Program-made: the position numbers and the translations under genes | NCBI GenBank assembly: GCA_037349105.1 | Contig: JAYJMM010000004.1 | Location: forward strand, 1,391,001-1,455,000 | Source: Limnomonas spitsbergensis | Lineage: Eukaryota > Chlorophyta > Chlorophyceae > Chlamydomonadales | DNA length: 64,000 nucleotides | Direction of reading: 5' to 3' | In this document: positions 41,701-53,635 of the stretch, piece after piece | How the letters are laid out: each line of letters begins with the position of its first letter | Numbering within the stretch: position 1 is the first letter of the stretch | Notes under the pieces: model-generated | Database searches by the model: none | What the model was told of the DNA's origin: nothing | Seen by the model: the letters and a program-made list of their open reading frames with translations, nothing else

Positions 41701-41747
41701 TCACCCTCGGCCTCGCCATCCCTCACTGGTGCCGAGGGGGCGGACAT
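35703..41747 (-). CDS. CLC: CLC-family chloride channel / anion-proton exchanger with two CBS domains
   Basis: 17 exons in transcript order: 41747-41620, 41509-41426, 41355-41124, 41056-40895, 40756-40699, 40564-40421, 40285-40150, 40023-39828, 39331-39180, 39036-38799, 38503-38382, 38007-37889, 37626-37506, 37159-36943, 36717-36610, 36453-36316, 35990-35703; 880 residues. It moves anions across an internal membrane. Seen: ESLDYEAPQN; TFAKFVVTFAIGVITG; MAYLNGNHIPNLLRF; GPEGPMVHIGA with the gating Glu at E202; [46 protein letters not shown]; then CBS1 (TTESIMATEVKGF...NTNHNGFPVW) and CBS2 (RHLFVVDAHNNVVGLITRKDL). The anion-filter motif GSGIP or GPGIP reads GAGVT at 158-162, which is unusual. 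The start of exon 40023 was chosen to keep frame and is the weakest border. Confidence 0.92.
36164..36262 (+). repeat. Dispersed ~110-bp repeat, copy 1 (CLC intron)
   Basis: Shares tggctggccacaaacggggc plus flanking sequence (aaaggcccgactgggacaaa...gtgtagctga) with copies at 38072-38195 (+) and 61125-61260 (-). Confidence 0.75.
38072..38195 (+). repeat. Dispersed ~110-bp repeat, copy 2 (CLC intron)
   Basis: Very similar to 36164-36262, with the same order of motifs (aaggcccaattgggacaaaa, ggccacaaacggggcccc, gagtgtagctgaa). It may be a MITE or SINE; I see no tRNA-like promoter boxes. Confidence 0.75.
39540..39655. repeat. Imperfect ~50-bp foldback repeat in a CLC intron
   Basis: The left arm near 39540-39589 (ggtcgccaactaagccggga...gcgattgtt) is the inverse of the right arm near 39605-39655 (aacaatcgctttt...tcccggcttgcttggcgacc). 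The loop is about 15 bp. It is MITE-like. Confidence 0.7.
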
Positions 41748-42189
41748 CCTTAAACACCCGAATGAGCTATAAATCCACACGAGTGATAAAGATTGTCAAG
41801 TTATAAGGTAGATGTGCGGTGGAAGGCCAGCTATAGGAGCAGCATGCTACTATAGTCACATGGGCTTCAAGGAAGGATTCAAGGATTAGGTCCTTCCTGA
41901 CAGGGTTTAGAGGGGTTAAACTCGTCGAGGACGACGTGGCCTACAGGGATAGGGCTTTCATCGTCGAAAGCTTCTCGGACCTACAGTATATCAAATATAA
42001 CAACATTGTAGTCTTTCCATGCTCATAAAAAGACCAGTGCACCTGGCTGCCATGTGCACCTACCGGAATTTGCTTCCAGCCTTGCCGCTTTTGCCGCCTT
42101 ACAAATTGTATATTCACCTGATTATGGCATTGCTGTCCCAGTTTCTGTATGTGAGCCATGCAGTACTATCTTTCACGACCACCACTTCA

Positions 42190-42860
42190 AGCTCAGACAT
42201 TCAAGAGCTCAGCCTGGCAAGACTGCCTTAACACCTCATAGCAAGCAGTACCCTTGGTCATATCCAGGTGCACCTGCTCGTAGGCTGTGTGGCCTGTGAC
42301 GCTTTTTGAGACGGGTAGCGGCTGTCGGTCAGTCGCTGCCTGACAAAGTTTGGGGAAAGTTGTCCCTCGCTCCATCCCCTCCAAGGCACCCAGCATTTCA
42401 CTGCACCAGTAGCGCGTTTCGGTGCTCTGACTGACACCACAAGCTGCATGTCGGCAGCCATGGCTGCTGCTACGGAGGGCTGACTTGCTGTGCAGTCGGT
42501 GCTGCCGCTGCGTTGTAGAAGCGGAGCACGTGCTGCCAAAAACCTTGCTGTAATGGCTGGATCTGCAGCTCCCTGATGACCCTGCACATAGCGGAGGACA
42601 GGTAGCCCCACAGCCTGGCGCAGGTGCTGAACCAGGCCGGACTGCATCCTGCTCATGAGGGAGTGCTGAGGCCTGACTGCCTGAGGTGCCCGCCTGACCA
42701 GTGGCCCACAAAGCATCTCCGCAGATGGCCACAGGAGCTGTGTAGACAGCCGCCAACCGGATGCATTTAGGCTGATGATGCGTAAGACGCACCTTGGCGG
42801 TCATGCGGCGAGCACTTTGCAGCGCGGCAGCCAGAGGCGCCTGTCTGCATTGCATCCTCT
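42190..42860 (-). pseudogene. LINE reverse-transcriptase C-terminal fragment
   Basis: On the minus strand it reads QCRQAPLAAALQSARRMTAK and onward, related to REGPLAAALQRVCRMAAKV of the remnant at 26615-28345. Stops and frameshifts are present. Confidence 0.7.
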
Positions 42861-44662
42861 TCTGCGGAACAATGCCTAAGAAATTGAGTTCCTGGTCACA
42901 AATTCTCTCTTCTTACAACCTATTTCAAAGAGTATTTCTCAGGGGTATGTATCACCTTACCTTGTTTTAAAATCTCTCTTAATCTTGAACCTCATACAAG
43001 GCTTTTTCATACAGGGCTGGGAAATCACACCCCTTAGACAGGTGAAAATCCTGGATAAAGCTGTATGCATTGATACAGCATGCCATTGGTGTACGGTACG
43101 CCTGACAGGGAGCCATATTGAATACCAGTAAAGTAAGAATCCAGATGAAAATCGAGGGGGGGGCAGATAGAAAATTTGCGTACCCCACCACTCAGTTGTA
43201 CAGCTTCATGCGGGCTTCCCACACCGTTCTTAACATTGTTGGTCCTGGGCAGCGGTACAGGTAGCTGTGGGGGAAGAATGAGAGAGGGGTGTAACCAGGG
43301 CTGTCTAAACAGTTTACTAATATGCAATTTCTACTTTGCTATCATTCATTGTCCTTGATTGTCCTTCAGGCAAACACTTATGACTGTTGTGATAAAGGAA
43401 ACGAAATTCGTAGCTTGCTAGCATTCGATCAGCCGCCTTGAAGGCACTTGCGAGTCCTTGGCACCCAGAAACCTTTTTACACGTCTACTTCCAGGGTAGG
43501 CATGGGTGGGAGATCGCTGGCTTTGTGGATGATTTGGTCACACTTGTTTAGGCCTAGACTCCAGAGGGGCTGCATTTACATTTATTTCCAGGGGGGGTCC
43601 GTCTGTTAACTATGTGATATTTTTTCTTTCCAACAAGACATTTGGATGCAGATTGGGTACCATCTCGGGCGAGCCTCTGTTTTAACAGGGCACAGAGGTA
43701 TGATCATTAACTTTTGAGGTAACAGCATTATGCACCCTTCAAGCAACATGCTTATATCACAGCTTTTATCATAGTTTTTGACGTCACATCTCTGGGCCAT
43801 GCTAATATGCGCTATAATGATAAGCCAGGCTAAAATATCGCGCACTGCAGTGTAGCCAGGTTTGGGTCAAGTTCATCGACATCCGGGTAGGTGGTGGTAT
43901 GGTTTGTTTGCTTAGAAGACACTCGAACGTGGACCTTGACGAGGACGAGCGTCCATGCGGTTGGACTTCAGCACTTCCCCTGCTCCCAATGTCCTGTAAG
44001 GGGCAGTCACTTGACTGCCATCGGACATGGCAGGTGCATTGGAACGGCGACAGGTGCATCTAGACGATACATGCTGAATAACATGCATTTACACATCAAT
44101 AGTTTAAATGTTAAAGCCCAGCTGCAACAGTCATGGGCTAGCCATACTGCAGGGTGAAGGGGGTAGAGACCTGTGAAGACTGCACACACAAGTTTGAGGG
44201 CTAAGCGAAAATGCCGTTCATTGTCTCATGCCTGCCAGTAATATGGTATAGCAATGTGCAAAGGATTATAATAGGTCAACAGCTCAGATGTCACATCGAA
44301 CACCAGTACGTTGCTGTCATGGTAGCAATAAGTGCTTTCATGATTAGACACAGTTCTGCCACAAGTGGCCACACTTTGTGACTTGGCTCTCACCAAATGG
44401 GATAAAATATAGGAAGTTCGGCTGGGGACGTACGCAAAAACATCAGAACTGCACCTGATCATTAGAATGTACCGTGTACATGGGCTAACGAAGTTACCCT
44501 GAACCCTAAATTCAAGGGCACCACAATACCACATGCATAAGTTACCAATGAAACGGGGAACTTATTGATGACAGTCACTCACGAGGTTCATACATTATTT
44601 TGCATTTCAGATAACGGTTTTCAAAGACACACCATGCTGCAAACAAGTTATTTGCAGCACTT
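42861..44662. other. Intergenic between CLC and MCU genes, nothing assigned beyond a possible LINE scrap
   Basis: A short tract near 43779-43805 (tgacgtcacatctctgggcc) resembles the tip of the LINE end. No supported gene in either strand. Confidence 0.45.
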
Positions 44663-46586
44663 TCAAACCCTCAGAGCTGTAGAATGTTCCAGATGTCGAA
44701 CGTAGCGATCCTTCAGCTTCAGCAAGTAGTTGTATCTCTCTGCATTGAATTCCAGCTGTTTGATTCTTCTGGTCTGCAAAATCCAAGAACAGAAGACAAC
44801 GATGTCATGCACAGAGAATCATTGAGAGACAAAGGAATTATTCTAGCAAGCCAATCTTCGTAAGAGTGAAGTTGTACGGCAAACAGTTGCACTGCCCATG
44901 TGAGATGTCCAGGTCTTCAGGGCCCTTATGCAGTGAGTCACTCAGTCAACAGACACCTGAAGTTGAGCTCACATTATATTTTGATATGCCAGAAGTCCAA
45001 AATGTCACTACACCAGGGTCACGAAGAAAAAAATACGAAATAGATTCCCCAATCAAATAACGGACAGGTTGCTATGGTGCCATCAAGGTTCCAGACATTT
45101 ACCTTGAATCGTCGGCTCCAGAACTCCTTGATAGGTGCCAGGTCCATGACGTGCCCCCTTGTTATCAGGAAGTAGGTGTATGCGATGAACGAGTAGAAAA
45201 GCTGGAGGATGTATGCAATCTGAATGACGAATGTAAGTGGACGGTGTTAAGATTCAATTAATTGTTCAAGTGTAGAGGTGATTCAATGTATTTGACACAA
45301 TAATTGGGAGAGTTAGCTGGAGTCCCACAGGGCCTTTTAGTGAGCACAGCCACACCATGATCCCTGACTCACTGGCTCCATCACGTCCCAGCTCAGTTCC
45401 CACCTGTTCCAAATTACACACAAAAAAGGACGTCAGTTAGGGCCTTCACAGAGCAAATTTAGCTGCGAGCGGAACAGAGAGAACCCTCTTGCCATTTTGA
45501 TAGCATCACAACAATTGGCACTCACCAGGTGAGGTAGATGAACACTACGATATGAACGAAAAAGAAAACGTAGCCAGCGCCGAGGATTGCATTCGTCCTA
45601 AATCTAGACGACCGCTCCGCCTGCTTGTGAATGTCCTCCATCTCTGCTAACTCCATCTCTATCTTCTCTAGCTTGCTTTGCGCATCCTCGCTGGTATCAG
45701 GGAGCATCTGAAAAGGACCAAGCAGTGGAGTGTGAGCCATGGGATACTCTCCACATCGCAAGATATCCAACATCTCCCCTCAAACACAGGAATGTCAAGA
45801 ATCTCCCTGCTGTCAGCCTCATCTCACCATGGTGACCATGTCTGCTATCTCATCAACCCGCAAGTAGACGATACTCTGATGTCGTAGCACCACCCCAGCA
45901 CGCTGCAATACACCGCATAGCACTTCTGCTTCCTCAACTGACTGCGCTGCTCCACTGCAGGGATTTTGTGAGTCACGGCATGTCCAGTTGTTAATAACGT
46001 TGATCATGGGCGGATGGATCATTTCGGGGCAAGAGATGGAATGTGAGCAATTACTGTACTAGAGAAACAAGCAGCCAGTTATCTTCAAGGCTCACCAGCT
46101 CAATGCCAGAGCTGTGAATTCACTGAGAGGGATGTACAATCTGTTGTTCTGGTCAGCCTCATCACTTAAAAGCTGGCGTAGTTTGTGCACTTGAACTTGC
46201 TGAGGCGAAACAAGAAGAGTAAGAGACATGCACACGCAGATAAAAGGAGGCCAATACCGATATGCAACGCTGCTCTGCTGGTTCAGTCTGCACCAGTCCA
46301 TGTGACCTGTCACTGACTGTACCTGCAGAACTGTGTCAGCTATGGCCAGTGGGTCTGGCGCTACCTGGCTGGCGAATGTTCTTACGCCCCATGGGCCCTC
46401 CACGAGAGAATTATTTTGTGTAGTATTCTTCGGACAACCGAAGCTCCAAAGTCCGGAAGGGTTGTTGGAACTGCATTGGAGGGCGCCAAGAGTGGACGAC
46501 GTGGATGTTTTATTTATGCTTGATGCAGCCAAAGCCCATAGAGGGGCACGTATACGTAGCAACTGCTGTTTCGAATTCAGGGACAT
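44663..46586 (-). CDS. MCU: Mitochondrial calcium uniporter (MCU) pore subunit
   Basis: Seven exons in transcript order, 46586-46323, 46199-46096, 45954-45828, 45707-45526, 45403-45373, 45219-45103 and 44773-44663, give 311 residues. MCU forms the Ca2+-selective pore of the inner mitochondrial membrane. Evidence: a Ser/Arg-rich N-terminus suited to mitochondrial import; GVVLRHQSIVYLRVDEIADMV, the conserved matrix-domain end; a coiled coil (KLEKIEMELAEMEDIHKQAE); two membrane spans (about 203-226 and 237-256); and between them the selectivity motif WDVMEP at 231-236, where E235 is the expected Ca2+ ligand. A basic C-terminal helix follows. The first ATG of exon 1 is used. Its 5' end faces the RNA-binding protein gene across 207 bp. 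Confidence 0.93.
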
Positions 46587-46793
46587 TCCCAGCGATCTCG
46601 CGCTTGATTGCCTTTAAGAAGCAATAGCTCGTTTTTTTGCAGATATGCTGTAGATGCATGTCTACCGAGTATGTATTGACCGTTCCTTGCAACCTGACCA
46701 TCGATTGTCACGATTTGCCGTACTTGGTTGAACCTGTAAAGACCCTGTTGCTGCAGTAATGTGCTGAGACCGCTAGCATTTGTCACACTGAAA
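46587..46793. promoter_or_regulatory. Divergent promoter region shared by MCU (-) and RNA-binding protein (+)
   Basis: Only 207 bp separate the two start codons, so both 5' UTRs and core promoters must lie here or overlap exons. No clear TATA box is visible. Confidence 0.6.
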
Positions 46794-48206
46794 ATGGCTG
46801 GTGATGATGACAAGCGTGAGCATAGGGACCCAGAGTTCAAATGCTTCATTGGTGGCCTGTCCTGGCAGATGAAGGATGAGGATCTCAAGTCTGGTAAGGG
46901 CATGGCAGAGACAAAATACGAATACTAAAATAAGAAGCAAGGAAGCCTAGTATTGTACTCAGTCATCTCCGTCCATCTGGCGGCCAATTATGCCTTCGTT
47001 CCTTGTGCTCCAGCCTTCTCCAAGTACGAACCTACCGATGCCTCTATCGTCCTAGACAGGAACACACAAAAGCCGAGGTGAGCCAGAACTGTAGTCGCGA
47101 TTTTGGTCGCCTGACCCCAAGACGGAAGTTTTTCCGTGTGAGGTGTCTGCACTAGGCCCCCCGGTCTAGCCTGCTGGGCGTTGAGCGGGAATTGCGCTTG
47201 CTAGAAGATTGTCATGACAACACTTCCCCACCTCTCTTATGCCATGACCAAGGTGTTAGGAAGCCTTAGCTGAGTTCCCTCATGCTGTGTCTCCACTTTA
47301 TTCAGGGGCTTCGGATTTGTCTGGTTCAAGGACAAACTAGGCATGGATGATGCCATACGTGACATGCACAACCAAGAGCTTGAGGGTCGCAAGATATCCT
47401 GCTGCCGCGCTGTGCCAATGTCGGAAACCCGACCTGGCACCCCCGCTGCAGCTCTGGGAGGTGGTGATGGAGCCAGGTCAAGGGAAATCAGCCGCTATCC
47501 TCCTCGGGGCAATGATTACGGCAGAGACTATGGCCGTGGTGGAGGTTATGAGAGGGGATATGACCGCGGCGGTTATGGATCATACGACCGGCCCCCTGTA
47601 GACCGCTATGGTGGAGGCGGTAGCGGCTACGGTGGCGGCGGTGACCCACGATACGCCAGCTATGACCGAGGATATGACAGCCGCTATGGGTAAGGCGAAG
47701 GGCTGTATCACATTTGTTAAATGACATGTCCTACGGAATGTCAGGGGCTGTTCATGTAGGTTTGCTTTGGGATGGCCCTGACCGCAACGCATTAGCCACC
47801 GCATTCTGTGATGACGGCGCGTGTTCTTCTTGGCCCCTGAATCTCTACTTATTAGAAATGGTGTTGCTGGCGTGTTGTATCTACAGAGGCGCCCCGTACG
47901 CCCGCGACCCATACGCCCGATCTGATCCCTATGCATCTGGGAGCTATGCTGGTGGCGGTGGCTACAGCAGCTATGAGCGAGGCTATGAAGGTTACGATGA
48001 CAGGTGGGATGATGTGGGATGATGTGCTCGTCAATTGTTTAACTCACTGCAAACATATCTCCTCTTTTGCCTCGACTTGAACGCGCATGATGCATGGTCT
48101 CATCCCCAGGGGTGCTGGTGGAGCTGACAGGAGGGGCTATGCGGCTCCTCGGAGCTCAGGCCCGTATGATCGTTCCCAGGAACGACGCCCAGACGGTCGG
48201 CGCTGA
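46794..48206 (+). CDS. RRM-containing glycine/tyrosine/arginine-rich RNA-binding protein
   Basis: Five exons, 46794-46893, 47014-47077, 47306-47689, 47887-48003 and 48110-48206, give 253 residues. One RRM lies at about 14-90, with RNP2 as CFIGGL and RNP1 as RGFGFVWF. A low-complexity tail with repeated GYxRGG, YDRPP and DPYAR units follows, ending RSQERRPDGRR. Proteins of this build (GRP/hnRNP-like) bind RNA and can form condensates; the exact target is unknown. The context aaaATGg is a good start. A TGTAA motif at 48824-48828 is a possible poly(A) signal, which would give a long 3' UTR. The next gene, UPF2, is convergent. Confidence 0.9.
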
Positions 48207-48910
48207 TGATGACGGCCTGAGCCTGCTCAATACCTGGATTTGAATAGCTGTCAGGATCAGCATTTGAGCTCTATGTTTAGCTTCCAGCATCAGCATCAGC
48301 TTTTGAAAGCACAGTCAGCATATCAGCTGATCAGAATGCCCAGCACTTCTTGTCAGCATGCACTTGATGTCAGCTGTTGCAGCAGCAGCTAATGTTTCAT
48401 TTTGATCTCCAGCAGCACTGTTATGTACCCCTGCAGCCCCACGCTACAGCACACCAACTTGATACTGCATTGATTGACAGCGGTCATTGATTGACAGCGG
48501 TTTCAGCTGCGATTTGTTAAGCACTTTACCAGACTCAGTTCAGCTTGAGCCAGTCCTGCTGCCAGCCCACACTATCAGATCAGCTTCCAGACACATGCAG
48601 CAGGTGACCACTCTGTGTCAAGGTAAGTGAGCCTTGCACTGCTGCATTTGTCTTTGCCTGCTGTGTTGTTGTGAAAGGTTGTAATTGTGCATGAATCTAA
48701 TGATGAGCCTGGCTGCGGTCCCTGTCCATTACATGATTTGCCAAATTCCGTAAGATATGTAGAAACTGCATGAAGCAGCCTGGACCTCTGCATCTAAGAA
48801 TTTTGTTCTGTGCTATTCATCTTTGTAACGCTGCTATTCAACTTCGCAACGGATCACAGGATTCACAGTAAAAGGAAAATAATCAATCCTTCATTCCATG
48901 TTGGTAGCAT

Positions 48911-51900
48911 CTAGCTGTAGCCTCCTCTCCCTCCGTGGCGCCCCCCTTGTTGATGCCTAAGGCCCCGGGGCACCGACTGGTAGTCAAGACCAAGGGCATC
49001 AACATTGCCAAACTGATGCTGAGAGGGCTGGTGGCGTCCACCTCCACCTGCCCCTCGATGTTGACCTCCAGTATTCCCTTCACCTCCGGCAGTGGCTTGA
49101 GGGGCTTGGTTCTGCTGACCCGGCTGGTACACGTGGGGTCTAGCAGACAGGGGAGTGGGAGTGCCCCTCATCTGAGCCCTGTGCAAGGCCGCTTGCTCCT
49201 GCTCTTGCTGCCTACATTAAGCAACATCAGGGGAGATTGAGACATGTATGACCGTGATTGCCCGATTAGTAAGCAATGACAAAATAAAGATTAGTCTTGG
49301 GACGAGCTATTTATGAATGACCATGCAGAAATGCATGATGGTCCAACCCCAGCTGTCATTCCGCACCGGTTGGCCATGAGCGTCAATCGCTTCATCTCCT
49401 CCCGCTCCCTTGCTTCAGCGTCCTCACGTTCTCTCAGGCTGATGGCAATGCGAGCGGACGCAGGCACCTGTGAGGATAAATGCAGATCGTCAACAGATCT
49501 CTTATCATGGCTCAGGCTTACCCATTCATGCCTCGCAACCTTAGGGTTTCCGTTGCTCTGTGCAAGGATGGTGTCTAGCGCACCAGTGGCCCAACACAGT
49601 ATATCTGGTGCACATTCAAGCCCTCAACATCCTTACCATCACCCAGCAACCTAAAATCTTAAGGAAACTGTAACCTTAGCGCAGGCTGGTCTCCCGCCCA
49701 CCATGATCTCCTTGCTCCTGTCGTCCTTGCCACCCTTCTTCATCAGCAACTTGAACGCCATGTTGTCCTGGATCATGCCCTCATCATCGTCCACAGGGCC
49801 TCCTGTGGCCCCACAGTTGGCTGCAGCGCTGGCGCCCAGGACAGATGGTGGCAGCAGAGTCGGCGCTTTGCCAACGGCCTTGCCCTGTGTCTCAAACATG
49901 AGCTGCATGTACTCCCGCTCAAAATCAGCGTCTATGCCCTCATCTTCATCCCTGCAGAACGGCACAAACGCACACACAAAGAAAGACATTGTTTTCTGAA
50001 CCAAAATTTAGGCGGAGGTTGTCCGGATCTTGGAAAAGCAGCAAGTCAATGACGCTACACCTCTGGGCCCTGCTCAAATAAGGCTCGGCCGCGTGGGTGC
50101 CTAACTAAAGAGTTGGGAGGAAAGATGGAAAGAAACACAGAAGGGGGCAGGACAAAAGAAAGGGGGAAGTGCAGCAAGGGGGAAAGGGGGAACAGCAGCA
50201 AGTGCTAGGGAGGATGAATGCATCAACCTGCCAATCAAAGCTGCTGATGCTGAAGGAGGAGACACTCTACTCATCGGCATGGTCCAGAATCCACATCCCG
50301 GGGGGTGAGAATGCGGCGCTATCAGCAAGCTCAACTGTCACTCCACTGCGCACCTTCTGCCTCCACTCGAACCTCCAAAGCTGCTGCGGCCACTGGCTGC
50401 TACCTCATCGTCCTCGTCCTCAGATTCAGGAGGGGGCTCTCTCCTCTCATCATCATCGTCATCTGGGGAGCAAGAGCCATGCATCACTTGGCATGCGATG
50501 GAACAAGCCTCGACACCGGTAAGGCGGGAACACAGCTCCACAAACTTATTACGGTATTGAGCCTAGTCATTCCCAACCAGCCCCACGTGCCGAGCGTTCA
50601 GCAGGGCCCAGCGGGTGTGCACCGTTCTAAACATATTACGGTATGGCCACACGGCACACGCATATCCCCTCAACAGCCCAGAGCTGCTATTTTCCATGTC
50701 AGAAAGGTGAAAGACGGCAATATCCAGGGTATATCGTAACCTGTTTCTAAGCCTGCTGAATACAGAATACAGTGCCTTGCATCTCACCCTCGTCAATGGC
50801 CCCGAGCATGCCACCCCCTCCAGTCACCGCCTCTTGGCTGATGATGTCCGACACAGCCTGAAGCGCTTCTTCGTAGCTGCTGTAGCGGCTTAAGCGAGGG
50901 CGGAGGTGGTGCAGAACATCCTACACAGTATCACAAACGGTTTGCATTTAAAATGCAGCACGCCGAAATTTGAGAAAGGGAGAGGCAGCGTGTGCCCCAA
51001 CACTCGCCCCAACAAGCCAATTACCCGCTCATGCGTGGAGGAAGAGCAGCAGGTGGAGCATGAATGATCTGAATGCATACTGCACCTGGACGTCGAACTC
51101 CACATCTAGGGGCACTGGTTGCTGCTTGGAGAGGATGTACGCCTACAGCATTGGGCAGCCGGGGGGCAGGACATGAAGCTCAGGGACGACAGTTTGGTTT
51201 TTTTCAAACAGGAAGTAAGGAGTGCATAATTGCACTTCTTACTTCCTGTTTGAAAAAAATACGCATTAGGGCAAACATTAAAATGCAAGAGACTCAACTA
51301 AGGTGGGAGGCCCGCATTGACATGATGCTAAATCAGCGCTACCAATCTCCCAACAATCTAACCTGAAAGAACGTGATAAAGCGGTCCAGCTTGCTTGCTG
51401 CTCGCCCCTCATTAAAGTAGACACCGCATGTATCCAGCAAGGTGCACACCATCCTGCGCAGAGCAGAGTGCGGTCAAGGATGGTGTGTGAAAGCCGAGGA
51501 AGGCATGTGAGAGGCAGCATGCTGAGGGATTTCATGAGGCAATGGTGATTTCAACAAAATCAGCGGGGCAACAGCGACACAGCGTTTCATGGCTTGTCCA
51601 AGGCTACTTGTACATGTGCTGATATGCCTGAAGAATGCCGCCCCCCGCTGAAATCTTGGTGGTGGTATGAAAACCGGTAATGCAAAGTCTCCTTATTGAC
51701 CCCCCTGTTAAAACTGCTGCCAAAGCAGAGGTTTCTGATCGTTATACTTTGAATTGGCACAAATACCGTATTAGTCATTCGTGTTACCTGATCCTGTAGT
51801 AGTCATCTGGCGGGTCGATCTTCATTGCCAGGTCTGCCATCTCGTGCCCAAAGGTGATGATGAGGTACAGCGTCTCGAACACCGGGGTGCTGCACATCCA

Positions 51901-53595
51901 AAGGGCACAAAGGACGAGTAGTCATGGTGTAGGCTAGACCTCTGGAGCGCGACTTGAGCCAGCAATATTCTGTCACCTGCCGACTCGAATGCAGGATTCG
52001 AGCCACCAATATCCTGCCAACTGCCGACTTGATTGCAGGAGCTTAGCCAGCAAAAATCTGTCTAAAGCGCAGACTCCAGGTGGTTTCTTTTGGCTTTTGT
52101 TGGTATGTTCCCACAACACCCACCTATTGAATCCATACCCAGAGGTTGAGGGGTCGAACCCACCAAACGATCTTCTCTCTCCCCCGCCTAGAGCGCCGGG
52201 TTCCATGTTCCTGCCCCCTCACATACGAGTATGGCATGGCTGCACCATGGCCCAGGCTGTGCATGGTAGCTGGAATTGAGCCTAGTCATTCCCTACCAGC
52301 CACACGTGACCGAGCGGGTAATCACCGCTCTTAACCCACCTGTTGAATAGGGAGTAGTTGTAGAGCTCTCCAAGGATGCGCACATCAGCCAAGCGTTTCT
52401 GGTAGGTGCCTGAAGAGGAGGAGCTATTATATGTCAACAAATCATTCAATACCATACAGTGTCGAGCTACCGGTGGCAAAATGTTGTGTGCTTTCTCACT
52501 TCAGGCATGCCACAGCGGCACAGCCACCCACCTAGCATCGGGTTTTCCAGTCCCCATCGAATGTCCTCAAGAACCTGAACGAGAGGCCAACAGGAATGAA
52601 GGCAGGCTTGTGAAGAAGATGTCAATAAAATAACACCTCTGGGCCCTGCGCAAAAAGGCTAAGCCGCGTGGGCGCCCAACTGTCCCGTCTGGATAAAAGA
52701 AAAGGAACACAATGTAAAGAATATGTTTTGGGAGGTAGCCACTAGCCAGCACATGTAGGCAGTGGCTGACGAAACAAAGGAATACAATGATTCTCAAGCC
52801 ACGCAAAAACCTCGAGTTCAAGTACACAGGGAATCTGGAGTAGGCCATCTTCCTAAATCAGAACCAGCAGTAATCAGTGCTGGATGCCTTCACCACAGAT
52901 CTCTTCAACAAGAAGTGGCCATAGTGATTTGGCAGCAGTGAAACATGATGTGTCTATCCTGTCAAGTACAGCGATTATAAGCCAAATTGATACTTGTAAC
53001 AATGAGTGTATGGTGTGGTTAGGTGCTCTGCCGCACCTCTTCAGAACCATCCCACCCACCCTCTTTGAGAATCATTGAGATGCTTCTTTTGAAAGCACTT
53101 CAGAGTTATAAACTAGGAGCCCTGACTTGCTCACACATGCAATTTTCAGTTATGGAGAGTCAAAGAGAATGTTCCGCTGGGTTTAGTGGTCGTTACTTCA
53201 TATTCTGGCCACTCAACTTAGGGCATGGAAGGACACAATATTTGCAGATAAATAGAGGGATCCAGTCATCATCCAGACACAGAAGATTGCCGTCCTGCAT
53301 TTCATCCGAGCCTGACAGAGGGAGCCCTGAGGACCAATGCTGGGTTTACAGCAACAGACCCACAGCTCACACCTGGTCTACGAAGGCTATTCCAAGAGAA
53401 TCGTGCATCTGGGCGAGGCCTCCCACTAGCGCCGACACCAGGGCGATGTTGGTGAAGCGTCCGCGAACAACCTGCAATGATGAACAGGGGTCAAGCTACG
53501 CTGAGGGGGTCGCAGGATTGCCACACGGGAAACAGCCAATTGATGAAACCAGCAAACACAGTCACAGGGTGGACTGATTTGAGTGGATATAAAAA

Positions 53596-53635
<40 letters not shown>

